Assembly: GCA_951394405.1 (NCBI GenBank)
Contig: OX596337.1
Coordinates: 2,604,001 to 2,668,000 of the forward strand
Direction: 5' to 3'
Length of the DNA: 64,000 nt
From: Coprinellus micaceus
Lineage: Eukaryota > Basidiomycota > Agaricomycetes > Agaricales > Psathyrellaceae
Position 1 is the first letter of the stretch. Every line of letters begins with the position of its first letter. This document shows, in pieces, positions 40,671 through 53,900 of this stretch. The translations under genes were made by a program, and so were the position numbers. The notes under the pieces were generated by a model. That model worked only from the letters and a program-made list of their open reading frames with translations. It did no database searches and was not told the origin of the DNA.

Positions 40671-43437
40671 TCAATCAGAGGCGGACCCGGCGTACGAAGG
40701 CACGGCCTTCGCTCGCTTGGAGCGACGGGGACCTGCGGAGTCCTCCGCCTCGCCACCCCGGGTGGAAGCCCCTGCCACTTGGGCCGGGACAGTCTGATTG
40801 AAGGATGGAAGTTCATCCTGAGTGTCTTCGTTGTCGCACTTGCGTTTCCTGGATTCGGACTGCGCGATTGACCTTGGGTGCGTCCCTCTGGAGTCCGAAT
40901 CGGCGTCCACCATGAATTCAAGGAAATTCTCCTCCTTCGCTCTGGGTCGATTGGCGGGAGGGACAATTGCCAGTCCTGCCCAATCCGCCCAGTTCATCGA
41001 TTTGTTGAGCCCGCTGAAGAAATTGATGTACTGGCCACAGACACGACTATATGAAGCGATATCCTGCATTTTCTGTGGGGAGCGCTTTTTGTAGGCCCTA
41101 TAAAGTTGTCGGCGAATCGCGCCCAGCCCGTCTCTGATTTTGTGGGTATCAGGGTGGAAGGAGTCTTGAAGGTCGGGGGCGAAGCCGTCCATCAGAGTCC
41201 TGCCCCGCGCTACGGCATCTTGTGTTTCTTGAAAGATGTTGAGGGCGGAATCAATCGACTCCTGGTGACCAAGCCGGGTTAAGACTATCCACAGCAGAAG
41301 CCAGAAGAGGGACTCGAGGTCGTGTTGATAGGTGTGCATTTGAACGGCGAGCAAGTCCCTGTCTGCTTCTGCGTCATCTGACAGCCATTCCGAATCTGAA
41401 CCCGATCCATGCCGATCGTAAAGTGGCGCCTGCGTCTGGATCTCATACGCCATGAAGAAGGGGGTACCCTTTAGTCTTTGTCGTCAGTCCTTGAAAAATC
41501 AGCGTCACTTCGCAGGGGACTCACGGTTTTCGGGTCCGATCCCGTTGGCCCATCGCGCGGAAACTCTCTGGCATACTCTAAGTCCGAGATCTTGACTCGC
41601 CAGTTCTGCGTTTCTTTGTCCCAGACGGCTAGAATATTACCGTCGCTTATGTCGCGGTGCACCCATCCAGCACAGAACATGAGCGTCAATGCTGCAAAGG
41701 AGTTAGTTCTCCAACTTGGATCCCAGAGATCTCGACACACGAACACACACCTAAATGCGCTTGACGAAGGACATCCAGAGCGTTACCAAGATTGGGAAGG
41801 CAGGACACACGCTCACATACGTCTTCATAGAGAAAGAGGCACCGCCGCTTTGGAACAAAAGCTCGACTCGACGTCAATGGGTTCCTGCGATGCTTGGGAT
41901 GGTGGGTGCCACCCCGAGTACCCGCGGCTGAAAGTCCAGGGTTGGTCGGGCCCGTGCGCTGACCCGTACCGGAGGGATCGTCTATCTTGGTAATGGTGCG
42001 CTCGGCGAAGTAGATCTCGTCAGAGTCCCAGCAAAGCTCATGGATTGACTTGCTTGGCACCCCGGCGCACTCCGCGTCCGCGTACAAGAACGAGTTCTTA
42101 TACTCCCCGTTCTCCAACAGAGGAGCCAAGACGTCCGTCCTCTTAACCCGGGCGCCGTCAAACCTGGACAGCAAAGGGTGAGTTCTCCAACCTCCGGGCT
42201 GCTGTATAAAGTCCTCGATTTTTCCGAAGAGCTCTTCCTGGATTTGGGCCTCTGTTTTGGCCGTTGCGTCGATCCAAGCATCCTTGAGAATAAACTCCTC
42301 GTTCGACTTCGCTTGTGGATCGACCTTGGAAAACACTTCAACCACTTTGAGGATGCGCGACGTACGCCCCGCAACGCGAAATCCACGGACTTCTGATACG
42401 ATAGTCTTGATCATGAAGAACCTCGAGGTACGTATGGGTCCAACAGGTCCCTGGCTCGTCGGCTGGGTTGACTCGCCAGCTGGACCTGACGGTGCTGAGG
42501 TCTTCTGCCGGCTGGGGGGCATTTCGTACAAAAAGTTCCTGTCAGGGAGCATTGTGATTCGTGGATCATACCCCAGCTCGGCCCGCGTAGCAGTGAGCAG
42601 AGCCATGAAGACTTTGATGAACGTGTGCGGATGCTAGGGGGCCATTAGCAGAAAACGATCGATAAAGTAGAAAGAATACATACGTTGACAAAGCTAAACG
42701 ATGTCGACTTGACTGAGTGTGTCCGGGAGAAATACCAAAGCGAGACGCGGTCGTTTTCGATCGTCATCTATTACGAATACTCAGTTTGTAAAGTCCTCAT
42801 GATTGATTCGGCTACTCACCGCATACATGAAGTTCCTGCGTAGATCGTCGTTCATGATGTGGACGATAGCAGATACGAGCTGATGCCGATTCTGCAGGTT
42901 TCGAGTGAGGTCGTGCAATAAATCGGGATAATCCCGAATACTCACCCCTTCACAAATGGCGGGGGAATCATCTATCTTGAATTCGAAGGGAACGGCCACG
43001 TCGGTGACATGGAGCTTTCCATCCTTCTTCGGGCTTGAGGAATCCGTGACGCAGGCGTCCATTTGAAAGTTGCACCCTGCGACAGAGGAATCAAGATGCT
43101 TTGTGGGGATGACGCATAGTTGAAAGTCGTTGGCTCCAGGGTTGCTGACGTATTTGCGAATGGAATTCCCCAAATCGTCAAGCTTCGAGAAGATCTTATT
43201 CTCGCTAAGACTGGGTTTTCTCCTCTTCATTTTAATCGGCGGTTCATGGAAAGAGCGAAGGACGTATTGCCCTGGTTCTTGAGCATTCGATTCCTGCTTC
43301 GAGTTCGATGTCGACAGGAGGACCCCATCTGCTTCCAGACCACGCAGAACTCGGTCAAATACGTCTTCGGATGGAATGTGGGGAAAGTAATGGGCCATGA
43401 AATGGTCAAATTCGCAGTAGACCGTCTCTTCCTGCAT
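40671..43437 (-). CDS. Fungal-type protein kinase (FunK1 family)
   Basis: Member of the FunK1 kinases, expanded in mushroom-forming fungi, of mostly unknown function. The N-terminal part contains FDHFMAHYFPHIPSEDVFDRVL and NRHQLVSAIVHIMNDDLRRNFMY, then an exon beginning MTIENDRVSLWYFSRTHSVK. The kinase-like part has RFFMIKTIV, the catalytic loop GWVHRDISDGNIL, and KISDLEYA in place of DFG. The activation-segment end GTPFFMAYEIQ is followed by the family C-terminal LESLFWLLLWIVLTRLG. A nuclear-type basic tail (RRSKRAKA) closes the protein at 40671. Several introns. The start at 43437 is tentative, because the frame stays open upstream and a further 5' exon may exist. Confidence 0.85.
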
Positions 43438-44773
43438 GCGCTCCGCGATGGGCGCGGTCTGCTTCTGGTCCGCTCCCTGCTCCCGAATTCTACGAGGGGT
43501 GTGGCTTTCGAAGTGTTAGATATGCATATAGTATATAGCAATCGGGCACACCTTGTGTTAGTCGGAACTGTGCGAGCGTCTTTGCGAGGGGTCCTGTGAC
43601 CAACTGTGAGCACTGGGCTGGCCGTCTGTACAGAGCTGAAATACGCACTGTGTATGCTTAGAGCCCCTTCCACGCTGTAAAGAAAGGCGCTGTGACATTT
43701 CTGCCACTATTGAAGCACGTCCTGACAGCAAAACATGCGATGGTGGTAGTTTGAGGTTAAGATGAGTGAGTGCCACTCCGCTTCTCTTTCAAGTTGGACA
43801 CTTTAGGCTCCGTCGACGCGTTTGGCACTCCGCCCCAATTGTCCACCTGTTTAGGTCAACTGCACGTGATCCTACAACTTGAAGTCGCCTGTCGGCACGC
43901 TAATATTGAAGTCGCTACCAAGTACGTAGTTGCAGAGCCTGGGTTTGTCTGTATTACGAACAACAGAGCTTTCCGTCGTCGGGATTCAAATGAAGCCTTC
44001 TCCGCAAGTGTTTGGTCAGATCGCTTCGCTTTTATTTGCACCACTCATGCACATTGTGCCAGGCCCGCCTCTGCGTTCCTCGCACTCGCCCTTGCGCGTG
44101 CAGCAATGCACACTTCCATATCTTAGGTATTTTTGGGCTGTATGTCGTTCATTGTCACCCCCATGCCCTGGCCACGTGACAGTTCCTCACTATGGTCCCT
44201 TCCCGGCGATTGCCACAGGGGAAACTCGAAGCTGTGTAAAATAGGGACATATAAATATCAGCTGTGGGAACAAGACAAATATGGATGAACAGGAATTTAC
44301 ACCCGAAAAAACCCTCTTTCCCTTCGATCCAACCCCTTAATTTCCGACATTCTGACTTGCTGTTCAGGTTGACGACCGCAGTCCCACCACACTAGTTTAC
44401 CTCAATGGCGGTTGTGGTGAGCGCAGAGGCACGTTGGGGGTTAGGTTACCTCAAACTAGACGCAGGATCTAATCGCCTCCCATTCCGATCTATGCGAAGA
44501 AATGAAAATGGGGTACGTCAATGGTGTGTTCATAACAGTATCGTAGAAAGGCTTCGCCATGCAACAATTGCATAGAACTCAGGTCCAGGGAGAAGCGTGA
44601 TATACAACGCCAAAAGGAACGGGACTGGAAGGGCAGAGCAGGGCAGTAATAAGTATACGAATCCGAGATTAGTCGCAGTGGAGATCGACATGCGGTGACA
44701 CGGTCGCCGCCCACTCGCAGTGCTGAGGAACAGTCGAGGACTCCGTCTGGCCTTCCGAGGGTGGGGGAGGAGG
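43438..44773. other. Region between the intact FunK1 gene and its relic
   Basis: Short overlapping frames only (for example 43770-44126 and 43558-43776). The part next to 43437 may include an unrecognised 5' exon of the FunK1 gene (frame reading RREQGADQKQ-like residues). Nothing else is supported. Confidence 0.4.
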
Positions 44774-45391
44774 TTATTTGCGAAGTCGGAGGAGGTAGCT
44801 AAGAACCCGGACCGATTGTGATCCTCGGTCGATTGTAAGTTTGCCATTCGGTGCACCGGTTCGTTGGTCCCTCTGAAAGCTTGAGGTACAGACCGCATAC
44901 GGGACTATAGGGTGCAACTCCTGCGGGGAGCACTTTTTGTCGAACCTAGAAAGTTGTGGGCGAATAGCGTCCAATCCGTCTTTGATCTTGACGGCGTTGC
45001 GGTGGGGGGAGCCGTAAAAGGTGGGGTTGAATCCGTTCTTCAGAGTCCTCTTGGAAGCGGCAGAACAAGAGCGAAATTGGTCGCTTTGTTCGTCGCGCTG
45101 TTGGACGCGACGACCTGCAAAGCCTGACTGCGTCCAAACTGCGTCTGACGCGGCATCTAAGAGCTTTGGTAATGGGCGTCGGTACCGTGCCCTTTTTGAA
45201 AGCCCCTTTTGAAAGACGGGGGAGGCGGCCTTGATCGATAGCTGGTGGCCAAGTTGAGTTAAGACTATCCACAGCAGAAGGCAGAGGAGCGGCTCCAGGT
45301 TGTGCTGATGGGCGTGCACCTTGTTAACAGATTCCCTGAATAAGAGGAGCCTTGTTCCAAAAGGGCAAGGGCTTGCCGTTTTCGAGCCCAA
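44774..45391 (-). pseudogene. Decayed FunK1 kinase C-terminal relic
   Basis: The minus-strand translation matches the C-terminal half of the intact FunK1 gene nearby. HQHNLEPLLCLLLWIVLTQLG corresponds to YQHDLESLFWLLLWIVLTRLG, IKDGLDAIRPQL to IRDGLGAIRRQL, and KKCSPQEL to KKRSPQKM. The kinase core (HRD and DLE motifs) was not found, and the frame degenerates on both sides. It is therefore a truncated copy, in the same orientation as the intact gene. Probably a remnant of a tandem duplication. Confidence 0.75.
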
Positions 45392-45825
45392 CCACTAAAA
45401 GCGACTCGGACTTGAGAGACGTGCCACAGGCGCTTGGGGCGACGCGTCCAGTTGACCGTTGAAGCTGGGGGCCCGCTACGTCGCCAAAGGAGGTCGGTCG
45501 AGATACGAAAATTTGACCGTAGTGTTCCAGAAACTTCCACGCATTTCTAGCCAATATCTCCTAGTACACCTCTCTATCGCACCTCCCCGGGAGGTGAAGG
45601 CCGCAGTTTCGGAGGCTTGAGCGCTTAGCGCTGGGTCCATATATGGAGAAGCCCCTGTCTCGCCGTAGATCAGCGGTGTTATCTTATCACATTTCTTCCT
45701 TCAAGTTGAATTGCGATCGATGAGTCAACCAAGTCCTTCATCCACTACACTCACTAGCCAAGCCCACTCGCCGATTGTGAAGGAAACAGTACTCTCCAGT
45801 TCACCCCACGCCCTGAGCAGTCAGC

Positions 45826-48590
45826 ATGTCGAAGAGCCACAATCCCGCAGAATTTATTCCACTTTTCAAAACCATCGGCCTCAGCGATTCGAAGGCAGCT
45901 GAGGCCGCCAAGTCCCCCAAGAGCGCCGCTATTCTGAAGGAGCTCATCGAGAGCAACCACTCAGTCACCCAGGGAATCGAGGAAAAACAGGCCAGCCTTA
46001 TCGCAGCCCTCTCGAGCTCGCTGTCGAAAGCCGGCCCTGTGGGTACGGAGGAGCGGGCGTATATCGTGGTCAAGATCCTAGATGGGAGCTTGAAGTCGGT
46101 AGACCAGGTAGCAGGTGCGAGTCCCTTGGAGTGCTGGGCGGGATTTACGTGTCTTACGATGCCTCGCTGCTTGTACAGCCGCTGTGAAGTACATGGAATC
46201 GCACGCTGTACCTCTCGACGATGCCGAATTTGACAAGGAGTGTGGTGTTGGTACGCTGTATCCTTCCCAAACCCCCCACATATAGCACCTGATACGCGAC
46301 TCAGGCTTCAGCATTGACCTTGCTCAGATTGTCGCTCACGTAAAGTCGTATCTCGCCTCAAACCCCTCCATAACCAGCTGGGTGAATCTCGGAGCAACTA
46401 TTTCGGGGGTCAGGTCAGAAGCGGAGGTCAGATGGGCTAGCCCGGTGGAAGTAAAGAACGCTGTCGAGAAGGTATTCCTGGAGACGTTTGGACCTAAGCA
46501 AGCTGCTCAGCCCAAGGGCAAGGTGAGCCTTTCTTCTGGCAGAGCTGTCGTTGATTCCTGAAAAACTACATAGCAGCCAAAGAAGGAAGCCTCAGCGGCA
46601 AAAAAGGAGGTTGCAGAGCCTACCAGCAGCCGCAAGCCAGTGTTCGAAGAAGGGTTTCTGGGAGCACTTCACAGGCCAGGTGGAAACCCTCAGATTCTTC
46701 CTCACCTTCGAGACCAGCACCTCGCCGCCACTGGAGGGGATGTCTGGACACGTTTCCCTCCCGAGCCCAATGGTTTCCTCCATATCGGGCACTCCAAGGC
46801 TATCTTCGTTAACTTCGGCTACGCCGCTCATCATAGTGGCAAGTGCTATCTGAGGTACGATGACACTAATCCGGAGAAAGAGGAGGGGGTATATTTCGAG
46901 AGCATTTTGGAGATGGTCCGATGGCTCGGCTACGAGCCCTGGAAGATCACCTACTCCAGCGACTACTTTGACGAGCTGTACCAGTTGGCGGTTGAGCTCA
47001 TTAAGAAGGATAAGGCGTATGTATGCCATTGCACCCGTGAGTACATGGATATCGAACGAGAATTTAGGCTAACAAGTACCACAGAGGAGGAGGTTAAGCA
47101 GGACCGTGGTGAGAAGAAGGGACTTCCTCGCCCTTGCGCTCACCGAGACCGACCAGTTGCTGAATCCCTGGTGGAGTTTGAGGGCATGAAGAGTGGCAAA
47201 TATAAACCCAAGGAAGCATTCCTCAGGATGAAGCAAGATCTGACAGATGGCAACCCCCAGATGTGGGATCTTACAGCCTACCGAGTCCTGGATGCTCCTC
47301 ACCACCGAACGGGCGACAAGTGGAGGATCTACCCCACTTACGACTTCACCCACTGCCTGGTCGACAGCTTTGAGAACATTTCGTGAGTACACCCGTTCTT
47401 GCAACAAAGTTGCGTGTACTGAAATCCATTCCAGCCACTCTCTCTGCACGACAGAGTTCATTGCTTCCCGCCAGTCTTATGATTGGCTCTGCGATGCTTT
47501 GGAAGTATACAAGCCCAGGCAAAGCGAGTACGGTCGTCTCAACCTCGAGGGTACTCTCATGTCAAAGCGCAAGATCCAAACCCTCGTCCAGGAGAAATTC
47601 GTCAACGGGTGGGATGACCCCCGTCTTTACACCCTTATCGCCCTACGCCGCCGCGGCGTCCCACCAGGCGCCATAATCTCCTTCGTCAGTACCCTTGGTG
47701 TCTCCACCGCTCCCTCCAACATCGAAATCTCCCGCTTTGAGCAATCCGTCCGCCAATACCTTGAGAACACTGCTCCCCGTCTCCTCATGGTCATGAAGCC
47801 TCTCAAGGTGACTCTTGAGAACCTGCCCGAAGACTACCTCGAGTGGATTGAGAAGCCGTTGCACCCCAAGGTCCCTGAGCTCGGCACCACCTCCATTCCT
47901 CTCACTCGCACGATCTATATCGAGGCGGACGACTTCCGACTGGAGGACTCCAATGACTACTTCCGCCTTGCTCCTGGCAAGACTGTCGGACTCTTCCAAG
48001 CTCCCTGGCCTATCACCTGCACCGCCCATAAGGTCGACCCTATCACTGGTCAGGTCGCTGAGCTCGTCTGCAAAGTCGAAAATGATGGCAAGGCGAAGAA
48101 ACCCAAGGCGTTCATTCAATGGGTCGCCGAGCATGCGCCTTCAGGGAGCCCTGTCAGGATCGACGAGACTCGCATCTTCCACCGCTTGTTCAAGAGTGAC
48201 AAGCCCCCCAGCGATTTCAGGAGTGATATCAACCCCGATAGCCTTGAGGTTGTGAACACCGCCATCGCCGAAATCGGCTTCCTCCCCTTGTCCAGGCGCC
48301 TGCTCACTGATGCTCGCAAGGAGGCGGAGGCTCGCACGGACAAGGCGACCAAGGAGAACGTCCAAGCAAGCAACGAGGACGACACGCCTCATGCCACGGC
48401 TGATCAACTGGTTGGGAATGAGTGCGTCCGGTTCCAAGGTCTCAGAGTCGCATACTTCGGCCTCGACAAGGACTCTCGCATCACAGCTTTAGATGAACCG
48501 GTAGATGCGAGGGCTGAGCGGAAACAGGGAGACTACATCGTGTTGAACCGTATCGTCAGCTTAAAGGAAGACTCCGGCAAGACCTCGTAG
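45826..48590 (+). CDS. GLN4: Glutaminyl-tRNA synthetase
   Basis: Charges tRNA-Gln in the cytoplasm. Exons 45826-46114, 46179-46250, 46305-46522, 46574-47036, 47085-47382 and 47435-48590 join in frame to 831 residues, close to yeast Gln4. It has the eukaryote-specific N-terminal tRNA-binding domain (about residues 1-190) and a Lys-rich linker ([11 protein letters not shown]). The class I catalytic core has the HIGH signature in [12 protein letters not shown] and the KMSKS equivalent in LMSKRK, followed by the C-terminal anticodon-binding beta barrels (TIYIEADDF). [10 protein letters not shown] and VDSFENIS are also conserved. The 3' end converges on alpha-tubulin with under 200 bp between them. 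Confidence 0.96.
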
Positions 48591-48778
48591 GCGTTGTTTG
48601 TGAACTGTATTACAGACCAATCGATTTAGTGCAATTATGTGTAACGATGAATATTGAATATGTTCCACAGGAAGAGAAGTCGTGACATTCCAATGTAGGG
48701 TGAAACGTGAGGATCATTAAGAGGCGACGTAATAGGAAGCGGTTAAGGCAAGTACACATTCATGAAAGGGGTGGGTAT

Positions 48779-50504
48779 CTAGTACTCAACCTCCTCGGCG
48801 TCAGCAGAGTCGATGCCAACCTCCTCGTAGTCCTTCTCGAGTGCTGCGAGATCCTCGCGAGCCTCAGAGAATTCTCCTTCCTCCATCCCCTCACCAACGT
48901 ACCAGTGAACGAAGGCACGCTTGGAGTAGAGGAGATCGAACTTGTGGTCGAGACGGCTCCAGGCACTGGAGATAGCGGTGGTGTTGGAAAGCATACACAT
49001 GCTGCGCGATACCTTTGCGAGGTCGCCACCGGGAACGTGGGCGGGAGGTTCGTTACAGATACCGAGCTTGAAGCCGGTAGGGCACCAGTCGACGAACTGG
49101 ATAGTCCTCTTTGTCTTGATGACCGAAACAGCAGCAGTGACATCTTTGGAGACGACATCACCACGGTAGAGAAGGGCACAGGCCACTGTAAATGTGTTAG
49201 CCATATATAGGGGTCAAGTTGCTTAGTTGCTTACTGTATTTGCCCTCACGGGGGTCGCACTTGACCATCTGGTTGCCGGGCTCGAAGCAGGAGAAGGTCA
49301 TATCGGCGACCGAGTTTTGCTCATGGTGGGCCTTCTCGGCGGAGATGATGGGTGCGAAGGTGGCAAGAGGGAAGTGAATACGGGGGAAGCTAATGTCACC
49401 TTGAGCACCGTTCAGACGGGAAAGACGCGATGGTACTCACGGAACCAAGTTGGTCTGGAACTCGTTCAGATCGACGTTGAGGGAACCGTCGAATCGGAGG
49501 GAAGCGGTGATGGAGGAAACAACCTGAGCAATCAACCTGTTCAAGTTGGTTAGGCTGGGAGATTGGATGCCCAAGTTCTTCTTGCAAATGTCGTAGATAG
49601 CCTCGTTGTCGACCTGATCAGGAGAGGTTAGCACCCGCCTAGTAACCCAAGACATAGTGACACATACCATGAAAGAACAATCAGAGTGCTCGAGGGTGGT
49701 GTGAGTGGTCAAGACAGAGTTGTAAGGCTCAACCACAGAGTTGGCAAGGGTGGGGGCAGGGTACACGCTGAACTCGAGCTTGGACTTCTTGCCGTAGTCG
49801 GTTGAGAGGCGCTCGAGGATGAGAGCACCGAGACCAGAACCAGTTCCACCGCCGAAAGAGTGGAAAACAAAGAATCCTTGCAGGCCATGGCAGTTATCCG
49901 CGAGCCTGCGAACCTTATCCATGACGGTGTCGATCTGCTCCTTGCCAATCGTGTAGTGGCCACGAGCGTCTAGAAACGTGCAATCAGTCCCGATCCAAGA
50001 CGAGTCGCGCGAAACTCACAGTTACTGGCAGCATCTTCCTTGCCAGTGATGAGAGTGTCAGGGTGGAAAAGGCTCCTGTAAGGGCCAGCCTTGACTTCAT
50101 CGATCACGTTGGGTTCGAGATCAATGTACAACGAGCGGGGCACGTGTTTGCCTGACGACGTTTCGGAAAAGAACGTGCTGAACCCACTGTCGCTGGCAGA
50201 GGGCGACCCTTCCAAAAGGCGGCCATCGGGCTGAATATCTCGTCAGCTAGCGATACCAACATCCGGAGCAGTGCACGCACGCTAAGGCCATGTTCAACGG
50301 TGTAGAGTTCCCCTGTAGATATCGTCAGATGAGGCATCACTCGAGGCTAGTATGTGCGTGGCATCAGCCGGCGTCGCGCCACTCGACGCGTTTCCTCGAC
50401 GCAACCGACGACCAACTTGCTCATGAGAGGCTGATTTACTCACAGCAAGCGTTGCCAATCTGAACCCCTGCCTGGCCCACGTGGACACTGACAACTTCCC
50501 TCAT
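48779..50504 (-). CDS. TUB1: Alpha-tubulin
   Basis: Microtubule subunit. The first minus-strand exon (50444-50504) encodes [20 protein letters not shown]. It is followed by short exons ([21 protein letters not shown]...) and then larger ones with [17 protein letters not shown] (the GTP-binding tubulin signature), [16 protein letters not shown] and [19 protein letters not shown]. The C-terminus ends EEVEY, with the terminal Tyr that can be removed and restored in many eukaryotes. The clustering of small 5' exons is typical of fungal tubulins. Length is about 450 residues. A TATA-like run on the minus strand at 50773-50780 lies about 270 bases upstream. Confidence 0.97.
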
Positions 50505-50940
50505 TAAGACGCTTTTTTTGGGAATGTTGGAGACGATGAGGAGGTGCGGGAGGTTGCTAGTCGGCGTGGTCAGTGAGGGGGCCGGGGCGACGCGTGGCGG
50601 GCAGCTCACACGAGAAATAGGAGGCGATCGCGACGGCCAGACGTGTACGTCGCAGTCAGCAAAGGGTCTGGGGACGACGCGCGACGATGAGCTCACAACA
50701 GGAATACAGGTACAGGGAGAAGACGATGGAAGAGAGACAAAGGTCGTTTGGTTGGGCGGGACATGGGGCCATATTATATATGGATTCCCACGGCCCACGT
50801 TTCCTCGAGTTGCCCCAGTGATTGGTGCTCCTCTACCGAAGTAGAATTGCGAGTTCCTCCACGAAATATGACACTGAAACATACTGCAAAAACATGGATA
50901 ACATAACTATGCGCATCGGGAACATGAATGTCTATAAGCA
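50505..50940. promoter_or_regulatory. Alpha-tubulin promoter region
   Basis: 436 bp between the tubulin ATG and the 3' end of the hydrolase gene, both on the minus strand. It contains pyrimidine-rich tracts on the minus strand and TATATAAT near 50773-50780. Plus-strand frames here are antisense shadows. Confidence 0.45.
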
Positions 50941-53900
50941 TCAAGGCCGTGGGCAGTTCCCGTTTCTATGGCCCTCTTTGGGATCACGATGCATAATCGC
51001 GGCTGTCGATTTGATTCCGTTTGTCGCCTTCGTAGCGCTCTTTCGACCAAGATACCTGGCGACAGACCCCGTGTCAGACACCATTATACCCCACAAGCCA
51101 CGGAGGACTGAGATGAGGGGGGCTACCCACCCGAGGATCTTTTCCCATATCCGTAAGCCGTGTAAAGCGGGGATCTGCAGACGATCGACCTGTTCCTCCG
51201 ACACCGACTGTTGCGGCGGTTCGTTCGGACTATCGTGCGGGTCCAGAGTCGCCCGGAGCGCGTCGGACGCCTTCAGTCGCGGCACCGTCTGGTGCGTGAT
51301 GGGAGCAGTGTGGTATATGCTCTTCCTCAGAAGCGCCAGCGCGTCACCCTAGGTATGCAAGGGTGTTCAGTGAGCCACCATGAATACAAGGGGAGAACGC
51401 ACTGTGTCTCTCCGAGCCGCAATGGCCGACGCTGGCGGTTTTTCCTCTCTCAAATCTAATGGTCCCCATCTTCTATCATTTTGGATCTCCCCAATCGACG
51501 TTTTCCGCCTCACAGCCCTACCAGTGGCCTTCTCGACTGGCTGCTCGACCACACTCTCTGGGAAAGACTCGTGTACGAGGCCTTGGTCCAGGGCGTGCTT
51601 GATGATGCGGTCTGCTTTCTTGACCAGTTTATTACGCTTCCGTAACACGCGTTGGCCCCTCTTCCTGTAGCGTCGGTCCCACTCCTCTTGTCCTCGAAGC
51701 CATCTCATAGCGGGAGCCTCCTTTATCCGTCCAATCTGGTCAGGGGGAATTTGGAGAGCAGGAATGTTTTCTTTAGGCTCCATGAGCCTTGCAAAGCCAT
51801 GCACGTCAATTCGTTCTCGAAGTATGGCCAGCTCCCTAGTGGCGTTCCCCTGGAGTTAGCGAGGAAGTTAGGGGTGGCGCAGGTATGCAGTGCTTTTTTG
51901 GGCACCTACATCATCTGATTCTGGAGAAGAAACTTCTCTGTGTGAAACTGTTTCGTTGTAGTCGAAGATCTGAGGTGACGCCCTTTGTCCTTCAGGAATA
52001 CCGAGTGCCTCCTCGGGCAGTAGATTCTTGAAGGATGGACTCTTTGGTTTACCTTTAGGCCACGGGCTGCGTGGTGTCTTGAAAGCGTTCCTCGCGCTCT
52101 TCGTTCGGTCACTGCCCTGTGACCCCGACCGCCCTGTATTGGACTCGGGGAATGGGTTACGCTCAACCACATCCGGGGGCGACTGTGTGACATGTTTGAT
52201 GAACTCGGATATCGACCGATACGCGTACCGTGCCTATCCAAGGTCTTAGCTAGTGTTCAAATAAGAGTGCCTATCAGCCCACTTACACTCTTCGTAAACA
52301 TAAAAACGGTGACAACATGACACATTCCGTCGAACACCTGTAGATGGACCTTGGTTGGCTTCGTAAACTTCTCCATGTTCTCCTGCTGCCTCCTCGCTTC
52401 CTTCAACACACTTCCACGGACGGGGTATTCATCAGGGTATGCAGCGCGGTGAGCGAGATAGACAATCTCATCGCGCAACACCTCACCATCCCCCGCGATG
52501 ATGTACAATGGGGGGAGGTTGCAGAGTGTTCCCTGTGAGATGGGCGACACTAACGGGTGGGTCAATTGCCTAGAGAGGAGGCGTGAGGTCATTGCCTTGA
52601 ATAAAGATACGGCGAAAGCAAGGCGCTCACTCAGACGTCGCGTACAACTGAATTTGCGAGCGGATTTCCAGTGGAGTTTGCGTGTCGTTCTCCATAAGAA
52701 TTTTCGCAGGTTTTGGCTCCCAGCCGTCCTTGACGTCTTCCATCGTCCTCTCTCCCGACGCTTCGTGTGGGTGGACATCTTTTACAGACCCAAGACCAGT
52801 GTTGGCGGCCTCTACGAAGTGTGGATACGTCACCGTCGAGTCGGGCCCGACTTCTCGACCAGACGGTGAATCCTGATACTTCTCTAACATCTCTTCCTGC
52901 GTTTCCACCTTGTAATTTCTTTTGGGCACATCGGTTTTCTCTCCTTCTACTTCGGCTCTCTCAGCAGTTGGGTTTAAAGTATCTGCCTCTCCAGGTAGTG
53001 GGGGAGGATTGGTGGTGGTCGGAACAATCCTCGAGGTCACTGGGAGAGGATCCAGCGGCCACAATTCCGAGGGCTTGGCGAGAAAACCGTGTGGCGGGAT
53101 AATGTCCTTGTGAATAATAAGTGGCTGGGACGCGCAGGCGAGGTCGGAAATATCTTACCGTTTCAGTGTTGGTCATAACACTGGGAAAACTATGGGTTAG
53201 ATCGACCCAAGGGCTAATGAGAGCAGCACCAGCCGGCATGGGGAGGCCCAAGTCGCGAAGGAGGCACAGAACAGCGATGCACAAACCTCCCCCAGCCGAG
53301 TCTCCCGAGAATACAATCTTGCTTGGCTCCACGGGCTTGTGAAGGGCGCCAGGCGGCGGTCGTATCAAGTAGAGGTCTGTAGAAGCATGAGTGACACCCT
53401 GTATGTGTTTAAATCACACACGACTCTCACATGCGGCGAACACGTCGTGTATTGGGCAGGGCCATGGGTACTGGGGAGCCTTCCTAGGTGAACTTGAGCA
53501 TGGTCACCTACTAGGGATGAATTCCTCTATTCCGCACCGGTAGTTGACGGCGAAGGCGCGGCCCTTCAGCTTGTGAGCTGTATCATGTCAATACCTTACC
53601 AACGAAAGAGGATGGTTTTATTACCGTGCCGTATGATCTGGTATCTGTGGGTATCTGGCGATCGAGTCAGCCCGGGCCGTTGAATAACTCAACCCATGCT
53701 CACTAATGCTGCCCCAGAAGTAACCTCCTTCGTGTAGACTTAGTCTGGAAACTCAACACAGATGCAAGAGACGGTCGTACCTCCATGTACGTAGAACTGT
53801 TTCGAAGCCCTAGTCAGGCACATCCAAGAAACGGAGAGGTAAGGCACCGACCATGACAGATTCGAGCTGTTCCATCCTGATTATGTCTTGCTCCTCCCAG

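Noticed and set aside
50822..51352. Plus-strand frame of 176 residues beside alpha-tubulin
   Set aside because: It is antisense to the last exon of the hydrolase gene (50941-51285 on the minus strand), which is supported by splicing from the upstream exons.
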